From: Longimicrobiales bacterium
Lineage (GTDB): Bacteria; Gemmatimonadota; Gemmatimonadetes; Longimicrobiales; Gaopeijiaceae
Assembly (NCBI GenBank): GCA_028280205.1
Contig: JANQME010000422.1
Span: 1 to 23,787, forward strand
DNA length: 23,787 bases
Direction of reading: 5' to 3'
Positions 8,782-15,858 of this stretch are shown one piece after another. A model generated the notes under the pieces. It searched no databases, was not told the origin of the DNA, and was given only the letters and a program-made list of their open reading frames with translations. Both the position numbers and the translations under genes were made by a program. The stretch's first letter is position 1; each line of letters opens with the position of its first letter.

Positions 8782-8825
8782 GCCGGCCTTTACCCCGGCC
8801 CCCGCATCCCCCAAGCTACTCTCTC

Positions 8826-9560
8826 ATGGAGATCGATCAGAAGCACGCGCGGCAGATCGTCGCACGGGGTGTCAGCGCCTGGGAGCGCGACGATTTCGAG
8901 TCCGCGCTCGACACCTTCCAGAAGGTTCTCGAAGACTTCCCGCAGTTCGCCGACGTGCAGAACAAGGCGGGGCTCTGTCTCGCGATGCTCGGACGGCTCG
9001 ACGAGGCGCTCGGCCACTTCGACGCGGCTCTGGAGGAGAATCCGAGCTATGCGGAGGCCCATCTCAACCGCGGGATCATCCTGAACGACCTCGGACGGCA
9101 CGAGGAAGCCCAGTACGCGTTCAGTCGGGCCGGCGAGCTGGACACGCGGGATTCGCCGGTCTTCCCGTCCGAGGTAGGCAACCGTATTGCGGTGACACAC
9201 GCCAAACTGGGTGACCTGTACCTCGTGGCGAATCACCCGTCCGACGCGATCGAGCACTACCGTGCGGCCCTCGAGATTCGCCCGCGCTTCATGGACATCC
9301 GCAGCAAGTTCGCGGAAACGCTCATCGAGCTGGGCGAGTTGGAAGAGGCCAGGGCCGAGTTGATGCTCATCCTCGAATCGAGGCCGTCGTTCGTGGGCGC
9401 CCGTGTGCGGCTCGGCGTCGTCCTCAATCGTCTCGGAGACGACGACGGCGCGGTCGCCGAATGGAAGCGATGTCTGGAAGACGATCCTCGAGACATGCGG
9501 GCCCGCGCGTACCTGGCGTCGGTGCAGATGTCCCTGGACGGCGAGGGCGCGGAGGCGTGA
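8826..9560 (+). CDS. Cytoplasmic TPR protein, function unknown
   Basis: The product of 244 residues has no signal peptide or membrane segment. Tetratricopeptide repeats run nearly end to end: A-W-E-R-D-D-F-E-S-A-L-D at about 17-28, then segments with the G/A-x-x-L/Y...A...P pattern such as NKAGLCLAMLGRLDEALGHF, LNRGIILNDLGRHEEAQYAF and LGDLYLVANHPSDAIEHY, ending with LGVVLNRLGDDDGAVAEW. TPR solenoids are protein-binding scaffolds; no catalytic motif is visible. ATG 8826 was chosen because repeat-like sequence begins immediately after it; the frame is open further upstream but there overlaps cysNC. A short hairpin (GCCGG at 8782-8786, CCGGC at 8795-8799) lies in the 44-base gap before it. The partner is unknown. 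Confidence 0.85.
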   Translation: MEIDQKHARQIVARGVSAWERDDFESALDTFQKVLEDFPQFADVQNKAGLCLAMLGRLDEALGHFDAALEENPSYAEAHLNRGIILNDLGRHEEAQYAFSRAGELDTRDSPVFPSEVGNRIAVTHAKLGDLYLVANHPSDAIEHYRAALEIRPRFMDIRSKFAETLIELGELEEARAELMLILESRPSFVGARVRLGVVLNRLGDDDGAVAEWKRCLEDDPRDMRARAYLASVQMSLDGEGAEA

Positions 9561-9564
9561 CTGG

Positions 9565-9599
9565 TCGGACCGCAGGCGCGGTCCGATCTTTGCGGTTTT
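9565..9599 (+). terminator. Likely intrinsic terminator after the first TPR gene
   Basis: TCGGACCGC (9565-9573) and GCGGTCCGA (9578-9586) pair perfectly over 9 bp around the tetraloop AGGC. TCTTTGCGGTTTT follows, a T-rich but interrupted tail. It begins four bases after the stop codon and ends only a few bases before the next ATG, so it could equally be a leader hairpin of the lipoprotein gene. Confidence 0.55.
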
Positions 9600-9606
9600 C
9601 GCGACT

Positions 9607-10569
9607 ATGATGAGACGACCCTCCCTGACCTCGTCTTTGGTGCTGTGCGTCGCCTTTGCGGCGTGCGCCGCGCGTGACACCGACTCCACAGCGGTCCAGC
9701 GGGGCGACCAGGCGTTCGCGCAGGGGAACTTCGAAGAGGCGCTCGCGGAGTATCGCCTGGCGATCCGCCAGGGGGCCGCGGACCCGGCGGTCACCGCGCG
9801 CGTCGCGCACACGTACGTCGTGATGGATCGAGTCGACGACGCCGGGGCGTACTACGTCGACGCGGCGGCGCGGGACCCGGACCTCACGGACCAGGCGGTC
9901 ACCGACCTCATGTACCTCGCCCGGATCGCCCAGGAGAAGGGGGACGGGTTCGCGATGGCGACCGCGGTCGAGACCGCGCTCGAGCTTCGGCCCGGCCTCG
10001 GAGTGGGCGACATGGCCCTCCCGCTGGCACGGCACTACTTCGAGAACGGGCAGTACGGACAGGCGCTCCCGTTCTACCAGCGGGCCATGGCCGACGCCGT
10101 CGACGACTCCGAGCCCGACGTGGTGTTCGAGGTGGGTGTCGCGTACGATGAGATCGGCGACTGTCAGAATGCGCTCGTCTTCTTCGAGCGCTTTCGCGAG
10201 ATGGTTCGACCATGGGAGCGCGGCGAGGTCGACTGGTACATCGGCACGTGCTCGTTCAACCTGGCTCGGGGCCTTCGCGAGCGGAGCGAGACTCCGGGGG
10301 GCGATCGCGACGCGCAGCTCGCGGAGGCACTCCGCCTGGCTACCCGCACGACCGACGTGGGTCAGCCGCTCAACATCCAGGCCCAGGCCTGGTTCGAGCG
10401 CGGCGAGATTCTGGTCGAGATGGGGGACTGCTCCGGCGCGATGGACGCGTACGCCCAGGTGCGGTATGCGGACCAGGCCGGCTCGCTCATAGAGAGGGCT
10501 CAGGACCGGTTCGACGAGATACGGTTCGGGCGGGGACTGGAACACCTGCGCGACGGCCGTTGTCGTTAA
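9607..10569 (+). CDS. TPR lipoprotein, function unknown
   Basis: The 320-residue product starts MMRRPSLTSSLVLCVAFAACAARD: positive residues, a hydrophobic core and a lipobox-like F-A-A-C, so it is probably lipid-anchored and periplasm-facing. Several TPR units follow: GDQAFAQGNFEEALAEYRLA, ARVAHTYVVMDRVDDAGAYY, ARHYFENGQYGQALPFYQRA, VGVAYDEIGDCQNALVFFER and WFERGEILVEMGDCSGAMDAY. Two adjacent ATG codons (9607, 9610) are equivalent choices. The last residues (FDEIRFGRGLEHLRDGRCR) are charged. It precedes a BamD-like lipoprotein built from the same repeat type, suggesting an envelope assembly role, but no specific family was recognised. Confidence 0.8.
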   Translation: MMRRPSLTSSLVLCVAFAACAARDTDSTAVQRGDQAFAQGNFEEALAEYRLAIRQGAADPAVTARVAHTYVVMDRVDDAGAYYVDAAARDPDLTDQAVTDLMYLARIAQEKGDGFAMATAVETALELRPGLGVGDMALPLARHYFENGQYGQALPFYQRAMADAVDDSEPDVVFEVGVAYDEIGDCQNALVFFERFREMVRPWERGEVDWYIGTCSFNLARGLRERSETPGGDRDAQLAEALRLATRTTDVGQPLNIQAQAWFERGEILVEMGDCSGAMDAYAQVRYADQAGSLIERAQDRFDEIRFGRGLEHLRDGRCR

Positions 10570-10648
10570 TTTCCACGGCTGGCTCCGTGCCGCAGCGTCG
10601 TTGACGCACCACCGCAGGACGGCGCGAGACGCCATCGTCACAGGAAGC

Positions 10649-11407
10649 ATGCACAGACTCAGTCCTCTCACACCCGGTCTCCTCACGTCCGCGCTCGCCG
10701 CCGTCTTCCTGGCGGGGTGTGGCCCCGGGATGACGCGCTACCAGGGAGTCGAGCCGGATCGGCTCTTCGAGATCGCGCGCACCGAGTTCGAGGACGGCGA
10801 CCACGGCAACGCGATCGAGGCGCTCGACCGGCTCCTCGTCGCGCACGGCGACTGGCCGCGCGTGCCGGAAGCCCGGCTCATGCTGGGCGACATCTACTAC
10901 GACCGGGGCGACTATCTGACCGCCCGGGCCGAGTACGGACGCTTCCTGGACCGGTACGGTGAACATCCGGCGGCAGCCGACGCCGGCCTCGGGGTGTGCC
11001 GCTCCCTCGCCGCGCTCGCTCCCAGGCCCCAGAGGGACCAGGGGTATACGCAGGAGGCCATCAGCGCCTGCCGCAACGTGGTGATCGACTTCGCCGGTCG
11101 GGAGCAGGCGGCGCAGGCCGCGGCGGTGGCCAACGAGCTGCGCGTCACCCTGGCGGAGAAGGAATATCTGACGGCCGACTTCTACTTCCGGCGCAACATG
11201 TTCGACTCGGCCATCAAGTACTTCGAGTTCGTCGTCAACCTCTACCCCGAGTCGGAGTACGCTCCCATGGCGCTGCTCGGCATCTACCACTCGAACTCCG
11301 CGATCGGGTACGACGACCTGGCCGAGGAGGCCCGGGACCGGCTCCTCCTGGAGTACCCCGACTCCGAGGCGGCGGAGTCGATCCGCATCGATGAAGTGGG
11401 AAGCTGA
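10649..11407 (+). CDS. bamD: BamD-like outer-membrane assembly lipoprotein
   Basis: BamD is the essential lipoprotein of the beta-barrel assembly machine that inserts proteins such as Wzi and LptD into the outer membrane. The 252-residue product starts with a lipoprotein signal peptide and lipobox LAGC (lipidated Cys24). TPR segments typical of BamD/YfiO follow: FEIARTEFEDGDHGNAIEALDRLL, ARLMLGDIYYDRGDYLTARAEY, a middle segment with the Q-A-A-A-V-A repeat, and ADFYFRRNMFDSAIKYFEFVVNLYPESEYAP. The ATG at 10649 has AGGAAG just upstream, though very close; an earlier in-frame TTG at 10601 would put 16 residues before the signal peptide. The last 17 bases overlap nadD. A more general TPR lipoprotein (YbgF-type) is the main alternative. 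Confidence 0.82.
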   Translation: MHRLSPLTPGLLTSALAAVFLAGCGPGMTRYQGVEPDRLFEIARTEFEDGDHGNAIEALDRLLVAHGDWPRVPEARLMLGDIYYDRGDYLTARAEYGRFLDRYGEHPAAADAGLGVCRSLAALAPRPQRDQGYTQEAISACRNVVIDFAGREQAAQAAAVANELRVTLAEKEYLTADFYFRRNMFDSAIKYFEFVVNLYPESEYAPMALLGIYHSNSAIGYDDLAEEARDRLLLEYPDSEAAESIRIDEVGS

Positions 11408-11993
11408 CCGCCGGATCGGAATCTTCGGCGGGAGCTTCGACCCTCCGCACGTCGGCCACGTCTCCGTTGCCCGCGACGTTGCCGACGCCCTCGATCTGGA
11501 GCGACTGCTCTGGGTGCCCGCCCTGCGCTCTCCCCGAAAGCAAGAGCCGATCGCGCAGCCTCGTGTGCGCCTCGAGATGGCCCGGGCGGCGGCCCGGGTC
11601 GATCCTCGGTTCGAGGTGGACGACCGCGAGCTTCGGCGCCTCCCTCCCTCCTACACCGTCGAGACGCTCGAGGAGGTCCGCGTCGAGTACGGCGTCGACG
11701 TGCACCTCTTCCTCGTTCTCGGCATCGATCAGTATCGGAGCTTGTCCCGGTGGCGAAGCCCGGAGCGCATCCGCGAGCTCGCCACGCTGGCCGTGATGGA
11801 TCGGGGCGGGGAGGTGCTCGCCCAACCGTTACCGGGGGTCGTGCGCGTTCCCGTCGGCAGGGTCGACGTGTCGGCCACCGAGGTGCGATCGCGGCTCGCT
11901 GCGGGAGAGTCCGTCCGCGGGCTCGTGCCCGAGCTCGTGGCGGCGATCATCGACCGGGAAGGCCTCTACCGGAGGCCTGCGCAGGCAGGCTGA
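11391..11993 (+). CDS. nadD: NadD, nicotinate-nucleotide adenylyltransferase
   Basis: NadD joins nicotinate mononucleotide and ATP to give deamido-NAD in NAD synthesis. The 200-residue protein carries the nucleotidyltransferase signature GGSFDPPHVGH at residues 13-23, the LGIDQYRSLSRW segment corresponding to the substrate-binding GxDxxxxxxxW region, and SATEVR at 161-166, equivalent to the ISSTxIR ATP-binding motif. The only reasonable start is the ATG inside the end of bamD, a 17-base overlap implying translational coupling. An unrelated housekeeping gene joined to an outer-membrane assembly gene is probably operon economy. Confidence 0.95.
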   Translation: MKWEADRRIGIFGGSFDPPHVGHVSVARDVADALDLERLLWVPALRSPRKQEPIAQPRVRLEMARAAARVDPRFEVDDRELRRLPPSYTVETLEEVRVEYGVDVHLFLVLGIDQYRSLSRWRSPERIRELATLAVMDRGGEVLAQPLPGVVRVPVGRVDVSATEVRSRLAAGESVRGLVPELVAAIIDREGLYRRPAQAG

Positions 11994-12011
11994 ACGGAGC
12001 GTCTCCGCCGT

Positions 12012-12017
12012 TATATT
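12012..12017 (+). promoter_or_regulatory. Possible -10 element before tsaE
   Basis: TATATT stands out in a GC-rich 77-base gap. The best -35 candidate, TGAACG at 11991-11996, has only 15 bases of spacing and a poor match, so this is tentative. Confidence 0.35.
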
Positions 12018-12021
12018 GCTC

Positions 12022-12038
12022 GGTCCGCGGAGCGGACC
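12022..12038 (+). promoter_or_regulatory. Hairpin at the probable 5' end of the tsaE message
   Basis: GGTCCGC and GCGGACC pair perfectly over 7 bp around the three-base loop GGA. If TATATT at 12012 is a -10 box, transcription would start near 12024, putting this stem at or very near the 5' end, where such stems are known to protect mRNA. It lies 32 bases before the GTG start and is not followed by T-residues. Confidence 0.4.
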
Positions 12039-12070
12039 CCCCGACCTCCCGCCCTTGGAACGAGCATCCC

Positions 12071-12538
12071 GTGCGACTGGACGAGGCCGAGCTGAAGCGT
12101 TGGGGTCTGCGCATCGGACAGGTGGTCGAAGCGCCCGTCTTCATCGGGCTCCGCGGCGCCCTCGGTGCCGGCAAGTCCGTCCTGGCGCGCGCCATCGGCT
12201 CCGGTGCCGGTGTCTTCGAGACGATGCCGTCGCCGACGTACAACCTCCTGATGCGCTACCCCGTGGAGTCCGGGCGCGAGGTCGTCCACCTCGATCTGTA
12301 CCGCCTCGAAGCCGAGGACGAGCTTTGGGAGCTCGGCTGGTCCCAGTTGGTCAGCGAGGGAGAGATCGTCCTCGTGGAGTGGCCCGAGCGGGCCGGCCAC
12401 CTACTGCCCGAGCACCACTGGCTCGTGGATCTCTTCGTCCCGCAGGACGAGCCGCTCGTGCGCGACGTCGAGGTCCGTCGGATCGGGACTCCTCCGGCTC
12501 TGCCGCCGTTCCCGCTTTCGGTCTCCTCGAGTGGTTGA
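12071..12538 (+). CDS. tsaE: TsaE, tRNA threonylcarbamoyladenosine ATPase
   Basis: TsaE is the ATPase that works with TsaB and TsaD to make N6-threonylcarbamoyladenosine (t6A) in tRNAs reading ANN codons. The 155-residue protein has the P-loop GALGAGKS at residues 29-36, then SPTYNLLMRY, HLDLYRL and VEWPER, all hallmark segments of the family. GTG 12071 is the start: family alignment begins right there, and no upstream in-frame codon gives a more credible N-terminus. Its Shine-Dalgarno is poor. The proline-rich tail is short and unremarkable. It is followed after 24 bases by tsaB, its functional partner; tsaD and tsaC are not in the window. Confidence 0.93.
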   Translation: MRLDEAELKRWGLRIGQVVEAPVFIGLRGALGAGKSVLARAIGSGAGVFETMPSPTYNLLMRYPVESGREVVHLDLYRLEAEDELWELGWSQLVSEGEIVLVEWPERAGHLLPEHHWLVDLFVPQDEPLVRDVEVRRIGTPPALPPFPLSVSSSG

Positions 12539-12562
12539 GCGCGGCCGGGCCGGGGTCCGATC

Positions 12563-13243
12563 ATGAGGGACCCTCTTCTTCTCGCCTTCGACACGTCCGG
12601 GCCGGTCGGCTCGGTCGTCGCGGCGACCGGTCGCGAAGTCCGTGCGCGTGTCGTGCTGGCTCGACAGGCCGCGCACGCGTCCGGCCTCCTTCCCGCGATC
12701 GACGAGGTGCTGGAGGAGGCGGGTGTCGGACGCCGGGACCTTGATGGACTCGTCGTCGGCGAGGGGCCCGGTTCGTTCACGGGAGTGCGGGTGGCGGCTG
12801 CCACCGCCAAGGGCCTGGGGCGGGCGCTCGCCCTGCCCGTTCGGGCCGTGTCCAGCCTCGCGGCCGCTGCGCTCGCAACCGAGGCCGGCCCGGTACGCTA
12901 CGCCCTCTTCGACGCGCGGGCCGAGCGGGTCTACGGCGGATGCTGGGGTGTCGGCGGTGAGCGCGTCGAGACGCTCGTCGAGCCTCACGCCCGTGAGCTG
13001 CGTGATCTCCTCGCCGGTGATGTGCCCGGCGGGGCCGCCTTCACGGGGGACGGCGCGCTCCGCCATCGGGCACTCATCGAGGGCGCCGGCTTCGACGTCG
13101 TAGAGCCCGGGCCGGATCGAACGCTGGCCGACGGCCTGGTCGAGTACTGTGCGCGGGCTCGCGTGGATCCCATCCACGAGCTGGGCGCCTGGGAGCCAGC
13201 GTACGTCCGCGCCGCCGGGGCGGAGCGGCTGTGGAGCGCCTGA
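12563..13243 (+). CDS. tsaB: TsaB, t6A synthesis protein
   Basis: TsaB is the inactive Kae1/ASKHA homologue that dimerises with TsaD and organises the t6A complex. The 226-residue product begins with the ASKHA strand LLLAFDTSG, and GEGPGSFTGVRV at residues 66-77 is the best TsaB signature. AAATAKGLGRALALPVRAVSSLAA follows as the expected helix. The C-terminal part is more variable, as is usual. Its end overlaps the acetyltransferase start by 13 bases, the common tsaB-rimI arrangement. Confidence 0.95.
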   Translation: MRDPLLLAFDTSGPVGSVVAATGREVRARVVLARQAAHASGLLPAIDEVLEEAGVGRRDLDGLVVGEGPGSFTGVRVAAATAKGLGRALALPVRAVSSLAAAALATEAGPVRYALFDARAERVYGGCWGVGGERVETLVEPHARELRDLLAGDVPGGAAFTGDGALRHRALIEGAGFDVVEPGPDRTLADGLVEYCARARVDPIHELGAWEPAYVRAAGAERLWSA

Positions 13244-13770
13244 CGGGCCCGGAGGGCATCTCGATCCGGGCGCTGCGCTCTGAGGACGTCGAGGCCGTCG
13301 CGGCGATCGAGCGTGAGGCGTTCACCACGCCGTGGGAGCCCCGCACCTTCGCGGGGCTGCTCGACCGGAGTGGCGTCGAGCTGGTCGTGATGACGGACGC
13401 CACGGATGCGGTCATCGGCTACTCGGTGCTCTGGTGCATCCTGGACCAGGGTGAACTGGCCAATATCGCCATCGCGCCGGGCTTCCGGGGGCGGGGGCTC
13501 GGCGCTCGCCTGCTGGAGCACGTGCTCGAGCGGGCGCGGGCTCGCGGGGTCAGGAAGGTCTTCCTCGAAGTGCGGGCGTCGAACGAGGCGGCCCACGCGC
13601 TCTATGCCCGTTTCGGCTTCGAGGAAGTGGGTCGCCGACGAGGCTACTACGAGCGGCCGCAGGAGGACGCGTTGGTTCTCGTTGCCGCGATCGAGCCCGC
13701 GCAGCCGGACGACCCCGCCCCGCATTCAGGCGACACTCCCACCCATCGCACCGAGCGACGTCGAGGGTGA
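13231..13770 (+). CDS. rimI: RimI-like GNAT N-acetyltransferase
   Basis: This GNAT-fold enzyme probably transfers acetyl from acetyl-CoA to a protein N-terminus; RimI acetylates ribosomal protein S18 in E. coli. The 179-residue product shows ISIRALRSEDVEAVAAIE at the start, the acetyl-CoA pyrophosphate-binding loop RGRGLG at residues 86-91, and the C-terminal FLEVRASNEAAHALYARFGFEEVGRRRGYY segment typical of RimI. GTG 13231 overlaps tsaB. The final 20 residues (after VAAIEP) are hydrophilic and probably disordered. The substrate is inferred from the tsaB neighbourhood only. Confidence 0.9.
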   Translation: MERLTGPEGISIRALRSEDVEAVAAIEREAFTTPWEPRTFAGLLDRSGVELVVMTDATDAVIGYSVLWCILDQGELANIAIAPGFRGRGLGARLLEHVLERARARGVRKVFLEVRASNEAAHALYARFGFEEVGRRRGYYERPQEDALVLVAAIEPAQPDDPAPHSGDTPTHRTERRRG

Positions 13771-13780
13771 TCGTCTGCGG

Positions 13781-14464
13781 ATGTCGAGCCCCTCCCCTCT
13801 CACGATCGATCCCCGCGAGCGGCCGCGTGAACGGCTGCGGACCGTCGGACCCCGGAACCTGTCGCTCGAAGAGCTCTTCGTGCTGCTCGTGGGCAGCGGG
13901 ACGGCGTCCCGTTCCGCCGTTCGTGTAGCTCGGGGTCTGGCCCGCCGCTTTCCGGAGCTCGGTCGTCTCGCCTCGGCGGACGTCGGTTCCCTGGAAGGGC
14001 TGCCCGGGGTCGGGCCCGCGACCGCGGCCCGCCTGGTCGACGCGTTCGAGCTGGGGCGGCGCGCCGCGGCGGAACGTGGCGCCGGAAGCGCACCGATCCG
14101 CGGGCCCGAGGACGTGTATCGCCGACTCGGTCCGAGGCTCCGCGACGCTCCGCAGGAAGAGTTCCACGCCCTCCTCCTCAACACACGCCACCGAGTGGTG
14201 CGGGAGGTTCTGATCACACGGGGTATTCTCGACGCCTCATTGATCCACCCCCGCGAGGTGTTCCGGGTCGCCGTGGGGGAGGGGGCCGCCGGGATCATCC
14301 TGGTCCACAACCACCCGTCGGGCGATCCGACCCCGTCACCCGAGGACCGCGCCGTCACCCGGCAGCTCTCCGAAGCCGGGCGGGCCGTGGGGATTCCGGT
14401 GCTCGACCACGTCGTGGTGGGTCGCGGCAGGTACGTCTCTCTCGCCTCGGAGCTCGCGACGTAA
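13781..14464 (+). CDS. radC: RadC, JAB/MPN-domain protein
   Basis: RadC family proteins have a JAB1/MPN metalloprotease-like domain; their true role is unsettled despite the old DNA-repair name. The 227-residue protein has an N-terminal segment RERLRTVGPRNLSLEELFVLLVGSGT, a helix-hairpin-helix (LEGLPGVGPATAARL, about residues 69-83), and the metal motif HNHPSGDPTPSPED with His176, His178, Ser186 and Asp189. The ATG at 13781 is preceded by GAGGGTGA ten bases upstream and gives the family N-terminus. The gene starts 10 bases after the rimI stop, and the transcription unit seems to end here because a strong promoter follows. Confidence 0.94.
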   Translation: MSSPSPLTIDPRERPRERLRTVGPRNLSLEELFVLLVGSGTASRSAVRVARGLARRFPELGRLASADVGSLEGLPGVGPATAARLVDAFELGRRAAAERGAGSAPIRGPEDVYRRLGPRLRDAPQEEFHALLLNTRHRVVREVLITRGILDASLIHPREVFRVAVGEGAAGIILVHNHPSGDPTPSPEDRAVTRQLSEAGRAVGIPVLDHVVVGRGRYVSLASELAT

Positions 14465-14522
14465 ACATATGAAGTCAAATCGAAATAATTCGTTGACCTC
14501 CGGCGCCGCCCAGGAATATCTT
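14465..14522 (+). promoter_or_regulatory. Sigma70-type promoter with AT-rich upstream element
   Basis: TTGACC (14493-14498) and TATCTT (14517-14522) are separated by 18 bases. The 28 bases just upstream of the -35 are strikingly AT-rich for this genome (AAATCGAAATAATT within 14477-14490), like an UP element. It lies between radC and the LysM gene and predicts a start of transcription near 14529, about 47 bases before the ATG. Confidence 0.65.
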
Positions 14523-14564
14523 CGGTCAGCGTTCCAGGGGTGAAAAGCCCTGTCCTACTTGCCG

Positions 14565-14570
14565 AAGGAG
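14565..14570 (+). promoter_or_regulatory. Strong ribosome-binding site of the LysM gene
   Basis: AAGGAG five bases before ATG 14576, which is followed directly by a signal peptide. This rules against the upstream GTG at 14540. Confidence 0.8.
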
Positions 14571-14575
14571 CCCAG

Positions 14576-15661
14576 ATGGTTCGCTCGGCCACGGCTCTCG
14601 TCGCCGTATTGATTCTGCCGACTTTCGCCCAGGCGCAGGAGCCTCTGGGCACGCATACCGTCGTCCGGGACGACACGCTGTGGGACCTCGCACAGCGCTA
14701 CTACCAGAACCCGTTCGAGTGGCGGGTGATCTGGAATGCCAACCGGGACGTCGTCGAGGATCCGAACTGGATCTATCCGACGGAGGTGCTCGTCATCCCG
14801 GGCCTGCCCGGTGAGCAGCCGGTCGACCCCATGGTGCCCGAGGAGCCTGCGGAGCCCGTCCAGAGTGAAGTCGAGGGGGTGCCGGTCGATCTCGTGCCCT
14901 TCGGTCTGCGCCAGGCACGCCCGGTCACGGAGAGCGAGCGCACGATCTTCTTCCCCGACACCACGGGGACCCATCGCTCGCAGGTTCTCGTGGTCACCCA
15001 GGAGACCGCCGTCGCAGTCTCACGCGACCGCGTCTACTCCGCACCGTGGCTGATCGGCCTCCAGGGCGATCCGGAGAACTCCGGCTGGGTTGTCGGCTTC
15101 GCCGAGCGCGGCCAGCGCGCCACGACGATCCGCTCCTACGACCGGATCCGCGTCACGATGCCGAGCCCGGCACGCGTCGGTGCAATGCTTCAGCTCTACC
15201 GCGTGGACGATACGATCGACGGCGTCGGGCAGGTGGTCATCCCAACCGGGGTCGCAGAGGTCTCGACGATCGGGGACGGAGAGGTCGTCGCCATCGTGAC
15301 GAAGGAGTATGAGCGGATCCAACCGGGCGACTGGGTCGGGCCGCTGCCGGAGTACGCGCTTCAGCCCGGGGTGGAGGCCAGGGCGGTCACCGGCGGCTCG
15401 GAGGCCATGATCATGGGCTTCGAGGGCGATCAGGTGATCTCCGGAATCGGGAATGTGGCCTTCCTCGACCTCGGCAGTGACGACGGCATCTCCGTCGGGG
15501 ACGAGTTCATTCTGTACGGCGACGCGATCCCGACCGCTCGCGAGGGCTCTCTGCAGGTCATCGGGGTCCGTCAGACCACGGCCGCCGCCCGCATCCTGTC
15601 GATGCGAGACGACGTGTTTCAACAGGGCGTGGTGGTACGCCTCGCGCGGACGATGAACTGA
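14576..15661 (+). CDS. Exported LysM-domain protein
   Basis: The 361-residue product starts with a signal peptide (MVRSATALVAVLILPTFAQA, likely cut after residue 20). A LysM domain follows at about residues 26-75: HTVVRDDTLWDLAQRYY, then a tryptophan-rich loop and IYPTEVLVIPG. LysM domains bind peptidoglycan or chitin-type glycans, so it is probably periplasmic and wall-associated. The remaining 280 residues have beta-rich repeats with strands such as IRVTMPSPARVGAMLQLYRV and EVVAIVTKEYERIQPGDWV, plus FLDLGSDDGISVGDEFILYG, which recalls FlgT-like C-terminal domains. No enzymatic motif was seen. The promoter upstream and the hairpins downstream suggest a single-gene transcript. Confidence 0.85.
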   Translation: MVRSATALVAVLILPTFAQAQEPLGTHTVVRDDTLWDLAQRYYQNPFEWRVIWNANRDVVEDPNWIYPTEVLVIPGLPGEQPVDPMVPEEPAEPVQSEVEGVPVDLVPFGLRQARPVTESERTIFFPDTTGTHRSQVLVVTQETAVAVSRDRVYSAPWLIGLQGDPENSGWVVGFAERGQRATTIRSYDRIRVTMPSPARVGAMLQLYRVDDTIDGVGQVVIPTGVAEVSTIGDGEVVAIVTKEYERIQPGDWVGPLPEYALQPGVEARAVTGGSEAMIMGFEGDQVISGIGNVAFLDLGSDDGISVGDEFILYGDAIPTAREGSLQVIGVRQTTAAARILSMRDDVFQQGVVVRLARTMN

Positions 15662-15668
15662 TGCCCCC

Positions 15669-15693
15669 GGCGAGGACGATCGATCTCCTCGCC
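15669..15693 (+). terminator. Hairpin after the LysM gene
   Basis: GGCGAGGA and TCCTCGCC form a perfect 8-bp stem with a 9-base loop (CGATCGATC), eight bases after the stop codon. No T-run follows, so a Rho-independent terminator is only possible. Confidence 0.4.
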
Positions 15694-15706
15694 TCCCGGC
15701 CCCACC

Positions 15707-15742
15707 CGGAGTCCCCGTCGGCACCCGTCGGCAGGGACTCCG
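15707..15742 (+). repeat. 9-bp inverted repeat enclosing a tandem 10-bp repeat
   Basis: CGGAGTCCC (15707-15715) and GGGACTCCG (15734-15742) are perfectly complementary. Between and partly within the left arm, CCCGTCGGCA is repeated exactly in tandem at 15714-15723 and 15724-15733, so the loop is made of the repeat. Confidence 0.6.
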
Positions 15743-15756
15743 CCCGTTTCGGCTCC

Positions 15757-15807
15757 CCGACACTCGTCCGACACTCGACCGTCCGCGCACAGGACGGCCG
15801 TCCGCGC
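15757..15807 (+). repeat. Short direct repeats upstream of the epimerase gene
   Basis: CCGACACTCG occurs at 15757-15766 and 15768-15777, an 11-base period or about one helical turn. CCGTCCGCGC occurs at 15779-15788 and 15798-15807, a 19-base period. They lie 50-100 bases before the epimerase ATG and could be protein-binding sites. No clear -35/-10 pair is visible; a weak TACGCT at 15848-15853 would make the message nearly leaderless. Confidence 0.5.
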
Positions 15808-15858
15808 TGACTCGTGCGGGCCTCTTCCCGACCAAAAGCCACTCCAATACGCTCTACC

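Noticed and set aside
6736..8814. 692-residue minus-strand open frame opposite cysNC
   Set aside because: Fully antisense to a certain gene, with low-complexity Arg/Asp/Val content typical of reverse-strand shadows.
15707..15807. CRISPR-like array
   Set aside because: Units are 10 bases, present in only two copies each, and have no regular spacers.
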